From positions 143,830,726 through 143,894,725 of the forward strand of contig RSEF01000001.1 of assembly GCA_003993805.1 (NCBI GenBank): a stretch of DNA of 64,000 nucleotides, in the 5' to 3' direction. The position numbers were made by a program, and so were the translations under genes. Numbering within the stretch: the stretch's first letter is position 1; every line of letters begins with the position of its first letter. Below are positions 47,967-64,000 of the stretch, piece by piece. This DNA is from Himantopus leucocephalus (lineage: Eukaryota > Chordata > Aves > Charadriiformes > Recurvirostridae). Below the pieces are notes generated by a model. It saw only the letters and a program-made list of their open reading frames with translations, did no database searches and was not told the origin of the DNA.

Positions 47967-50900
47967 GTGAGTACACTCTTATTTATATATCTCATCAGGT
48001 ATTCTACAGGGATGCCCTCCGGGCTGCAATATCTAATTTCTACTCTTCCCTCATTTCCAAAGGTACTTGTAAATCCTCACTCCCTATTCCATACTATTAA
48101 TTCCCTTTGCCGCCTATCTAATTTGCCTTTCTATTCCTCCCCCACACCAGGTACAAAGAATTTCATAGCAGCTCCTTAATCTGTAATAATAACTTCTCCA
48201 AGCATATGATCTTTCCCATCTTATTTCCATAGTATTTTTAACTTTCTTATCCTTTTTGATAACCTGTGCATCTTTCCTTGTTGTTTTTTGGTTTAATTTT
48301 TTTTTTTTTTTTTGAGAAAGTATTTTCTCTCTTTATCCTTCTCTCTCTCACCAGCTCCTTACCCAACTTCTTTATATTACTGGTGCTGCCAACAACTTGC
48401 TTCCCGGATACTTCCCCTATTTGCTAAAGTGCATCCTCCCTTATGTATTCTCGTATGACTTGCCCAAGCTCCAATTTTCCCCTTTGCTATTTCCAGTATA
48501 GATTTTGCATTAGCTATATTGTGGAAAATGCTTTCCTTCATGCAGTTAACATTCTTGGGTTTGCTAATGAAGGCCTGCTTTTTTTTTTCCTTGCTGATCC
48601 CCCATATATTCTCTGAAGTAATAAAACCTGTGACATAATTGTCCCGCTTTTGGGACTGTAGCCTAATGCTGTGCAAACAATTCTGTTTCCTCATGTCATA
48701 GTTTCACTTCTCTGTTTCCAGCCATTTTTTACTAATACCATTTTTTTTCCATGGAAGCTCATAAGACCATTTTAGCTATCTCATTTGTTTTCTGTTTCAT
48801 TGTTTATCATTATTCTTAGTCCCGTTACCACTTGTCTACTGATATATCAAAGCCAGCATTTCTTTTGCACCAACAGCCTATTTTGAAAAGTAAATATATG
48901 AAATTCTTTCATATTTTTTTCTAAGTAATTAGAAGGTGAAAACCGCTAGAAAACATAAACTCATTCTTTTTCTTGCTTTTGCTTTCATAATGCATACATG
49001 TTACGTTATTCTCTGCCCTTGTTTTTCTTCCTCATCTTATATTTGCAAATGTATTTAGTGGTGCTAATTTCTTCTGCTGCCTCAACACCATGCCAATTCA
49101 AATCTTCATGTTGTGATTATTGAATGTCTTTAACTAAAAGGTTCTATCTGTTCACAGCAAGCGTAAACTCCTTCTGACCACCTCCTATTTACAAGAAGCT
49201 AGTCTGAGATAGTTCTGCTGCACTCTCACTTATTTCAGGAGCCATGCATTTTTTCCATCCATGTCTCACAAGCCACATCTTTCTCTTCTTTTCTCTGCCT
49301 GCATGTGACTCCACTCTGTTCCTCAGCAGTATTTCCACTGTTGCTACAAAAATCTTCCGTATTTAGCTGCCATGTAGAATACCCTCCTTGACTTTCATAA
49401 CTACTTCCAGATTTCATCTGAGCATGTATCTCTAATTCCCTTTCCAACTTCTTTTTTTTCTCACCTTCTAGTTGTTGTAATTGTTACTAGTTTGAGAGCT
49501 GCACAAAAAATGTGGGATGAAGTAAAGAATTTTTACCTGTTTTAATGTTCTGTGCACTTGTGATTATTACGTACATATTACCAACAGCAAAATAAATTTA
49601 TATGAACAGCTGAAAACCAAAATATTTTAAAGTCTTTTCTGATAAGTTCACATTTTTTGTCTGGCCCCATAAGAATGGCAGTATGTTTTCTTTTTATTTT
49701 CTGTATACTAGTAAATGTACTATATTTCTCCTTAAATTTTTCATAAAGCTGTTTAAAATGGACAGGTGTGCATATGAATCTTTTCATAGGGTATTATTTA
49801 AGAAATATTGCTTTTCTTACCTTCTGTTCCTGAAAATCCACAGAAAATGTATTCTTCTTACAACACACGTTTTCCTGGCCTTTTTATTTCTCACATTACC
49901 AAGACAAGTTTTTTGTTTATTTTTGTGTTTTACCTAAAACTGAAAAACTCTGCAATTTGAAGAAATCATAGTTTGCAGCAATAAAGTTAACTTTTTAAAG
50001 CATCTTTTCTCCTTTACTGAAGAGGTATGCCTTTGTCTTTGTCCATCGGGAACATCAGAAAAAAATTGCTGTCACTCATGTAGTTGTGTAACCTAGGACC
50101 TCTGAGGACCTGGTGATTCCCTTTTCTTCTGCTGTCTCACATAGCCAGTAAAGGATTTTGTGAAAGGTGCTCCTTCATGATGGAAAGGGAGCAACAACAG
50201 TTTTAATCTTTGTGGTTTGCACAAGGGCCTCCAGTTCACTCCACTGTGGACTGCCATACATACCAGTCCTCTAGAATTTCTTCTACATATTCTGTTTCTG
50301 GTAATTGAGTCAATTCTCCATAAGATTAATTGCAGTTATGTTTTTGGCTGGGTTTAGATTTTTTCTAAGCAGTTGACCTCTCATGCTGAACCTCCAGGGC
50401 TGCATCCTACTGTTGGAGCTGTTTTGTATTATAATAGGAGAAAGATTTCCACCCACTCTAGCACAATCCTATCGTATTTAGTTGTCTGTTCTTTGTCCTT
50501 CAATAACATGGTAAATTATACCATTGTGCTTCTGCAGACAATGTGTTCCTCGCTTCCTCCTTACAGCGTAGCTCTCTGATACTTTGCTGGGAGCAGAAAT
50601 GACATCAAGTGAACATGCAACGAAATCACTGCATATAAAGTGCATAAGAATTCAGCTGCTAGTGGTGCGCAGCAGTTGGGGAAGCATTGGATGGCCCACT
50701 GCCCGTTCTGCTCGATTGGTGGTCTTGATCTGCCTGTAGCATGTTATTGAAGAGCGCAAAGAAGGCAAAGTTTTTCAGATTCCACCACCCCGACTTCTTT
50801 AATGCAGAAAGAAATGGAAAACTTAGTAAATTCAAGTTTTAAACTAATGAATAGTTAATCAATGGCAATGTCTATGTATGCACTTGTTGAAGTGACGGGG

Positions 50901-51808
50901 AGGTGGACATCTACAAATAGCTGGAACACAAGGCAAAACAGATCTTCTACTTGAAACAGAGAAAGCCTGTGTCATGGATTGTTACAGAAAAATACAAGCT
51001 ACAGGTTGAATGAAAGATGGATAGGAGGGAATTACATCCATCCTTACTATTATTGTGGCCATAAGAAAAAGTGAGACCTGATAACATTGAGAGGATGGAG
51101 GCTCAACATTAAATGGGGAGGAGAAAAATATTGTGAAGATTACAAAACAAAATTAAATGACAGAACTACAAAAACTTAAATCTAAAAATTCAAGACTGGC
51201 AAGTTGGAAAGTAGTATTTGAAACAGATAGGGGGGAGAGCAAAAAGAAAGAAGGAAAGGAGTGATCTTTTTCTTTTTTTTTTTTACCTGCTAATCGTGCG
51301 AGATCTGTCCTACCTTAATTCAATTTCTATCTTCTAGCTTAGGTTTCCTGTTGTTTTGCTTGGGTGTTCTTGGTGTATATCATACTGTGGTGGTTTTCTT
51401 ACACCTTCTAAAATGTCTTTTATCTTACTGTTGGAGAGGGTTTGCTTGTTTGTCATTTAGTAATAACTGAACTCAAAAGTGGATCAAAACACATTACAAA
51501 AATTTACACGTTCCTAAACTGTTATCCAATAACTATTCTTTTCTACGTTTTTTACCACCTCTTCCTCTACTTCAGTTCCTGAGTCATTACTGAAAATGTT
51601 ATACTACTCAAAACGGGGGGAAAAAAATAGAAATTACACATTTACATGACTGACAGCACTTTTGCTCTGTTTCTGATGTCTGAAGGCAATTTCTCAGTGA
51701 TGCTGTTTTGTTTGATATGGATTTGTTGAATGACAAAGGACAGGAGGAATGCAGAGTTAGTTCTTCCCTAAATATGTTTGTATGCTATTAATTATTTTTG
51801 TTCTATAG
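47967..51808 (+). other. RPS6KA3 intron 10
   Basis: 3.8 kb. The first 1.5 kb (about 47985-49470) is markedly C+T-rich on the plus strand; the rest is ordinary AT-rich sequence with an A/G-rich patch near 51225-51260. No exon, named repeat or RNA gene recognised. Confidence 0.8.
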
Positions 51809-51897
51809 GGCCAAACTTGGCATGCCCCAGTTCTTGAGTCCCGAAGCACAGAGTCTTCTGCGAATGCTCTTCAAAAGAAACCCAGCAAACAGATTAG
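51809..51897 (+). CDS. RPS6KA3: RPS6KA3 exon 11 (residues 282-312)
   Basis: 89 nt. Completes Lys282 and encodes [20 protein letters not shown], then FKRNPANRL and the first base of Gly312. RNPANRLG is the conserved arginine-containing alphaI region of AGC kinases. Acceptor ttgttctatag, donor GTAAAG. Confidence 0.98.
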
Positions 51898-52097
51898 GTA
51901 AAGTGTTTAGCGGAATATTTAAAATTTTATCACGATATTGGTAACATCAATGATCATTAAACTGACTAAATAAGTTTACAGTTTCTTGTGTAAAATAGGC
52001 TTTGAAGTAAGAACATAGTTTGCCTGTTTGCTCTTCTAATGATCAACAAAATATTATCATTTCTGCTACTCATATGTCTAAAAATAATGCAGAATAA

Positions 52098-52244
<147 letters not shown>

Positions 52245-52300
52245 TAATTCAAAATTAATTCAGTAAATTTCTTAGTTACGTGTTCAGTCGTGTCATATAA

Positions 52301-64000
<11,700 letters not shown>

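Overview
This is vertebrate, almost certainly avian, nuclear DNA. It is AT-rich, intron-dominated, carries several CR1 LINE fragments with the usual bird CR1 3' ends plus two avian LTR-like scraps, and has draft-assembly scars (single N's, one 100-N gap). All recognisable host coding sequence belongs to one gene on the + strand: RPS6KA3 (ribosomal protein S6 kinase alpha-3, RSK2). I assigned it by reading the exons against the family from memory.

Sixteen consecutive coding exons (called 2-17 by analogy with the human gene) run from 7056 to 61780. Together they give 1533 nt, or 511 codons, equivalent to residues 24-534 of the roughly 740-residue protein. Every intron is GT-AG and every reading-frame phase joins without error. 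The first coding exon lies upstream of the window. The rest of the C-terminal kinase (HRD loop, DFG, activation loop, ERK-docking tail) lies downstream or, less likely, in the gap at 62363-62462.

Layout: 1-7055 is intron 1. Exon 2 is at 7056-7112. Intron 2 (7113-31322, 24.2 kb) holds most of the mobile-element debris. Exons 3-9 (31323-44574) encode the end of the N-terminal tail and the N-terminal AGC-type kinase through its PDK1-phosphorylated T-loop. Exons 10-13 (47896-52439) finish that kinase. Exon 14 (53236-53360) encodes the linker with the turn and hydrophobic motifs. Exons 15-17 (55352-61780) start the C-terminal CaMK-type kinase. In the RSK family ERK activates the C-terminal kinase, which phosphorylates the hydrophobic motif; PDK1 docks there and activates the N-terminal kinase. 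The motifs for these steps that fall in the window are intact.

The most interesting unexplained signal is in intron 2. Two short open segments (12343-12450, 36 codons; 12725-12760, 12 codons) each have a good 3' splice site and a usable 5' splice site. Each is a multiple of three long and open only in the frame that splicing from exon 2 into exon 3 would use. They are candidate undescribed cassette exons inserting up to 48 residues in the N-terminal tail. Other points are a GTTG/GTAA tandem donor at exon 3, a NAGNAG acceptor at exon 15, possible intronic polyadenylation in intron 13, and two N-separated near-duplicates that look like unmerged haplotypes. I saw no RNA gene, CRISPR array or second host gene.
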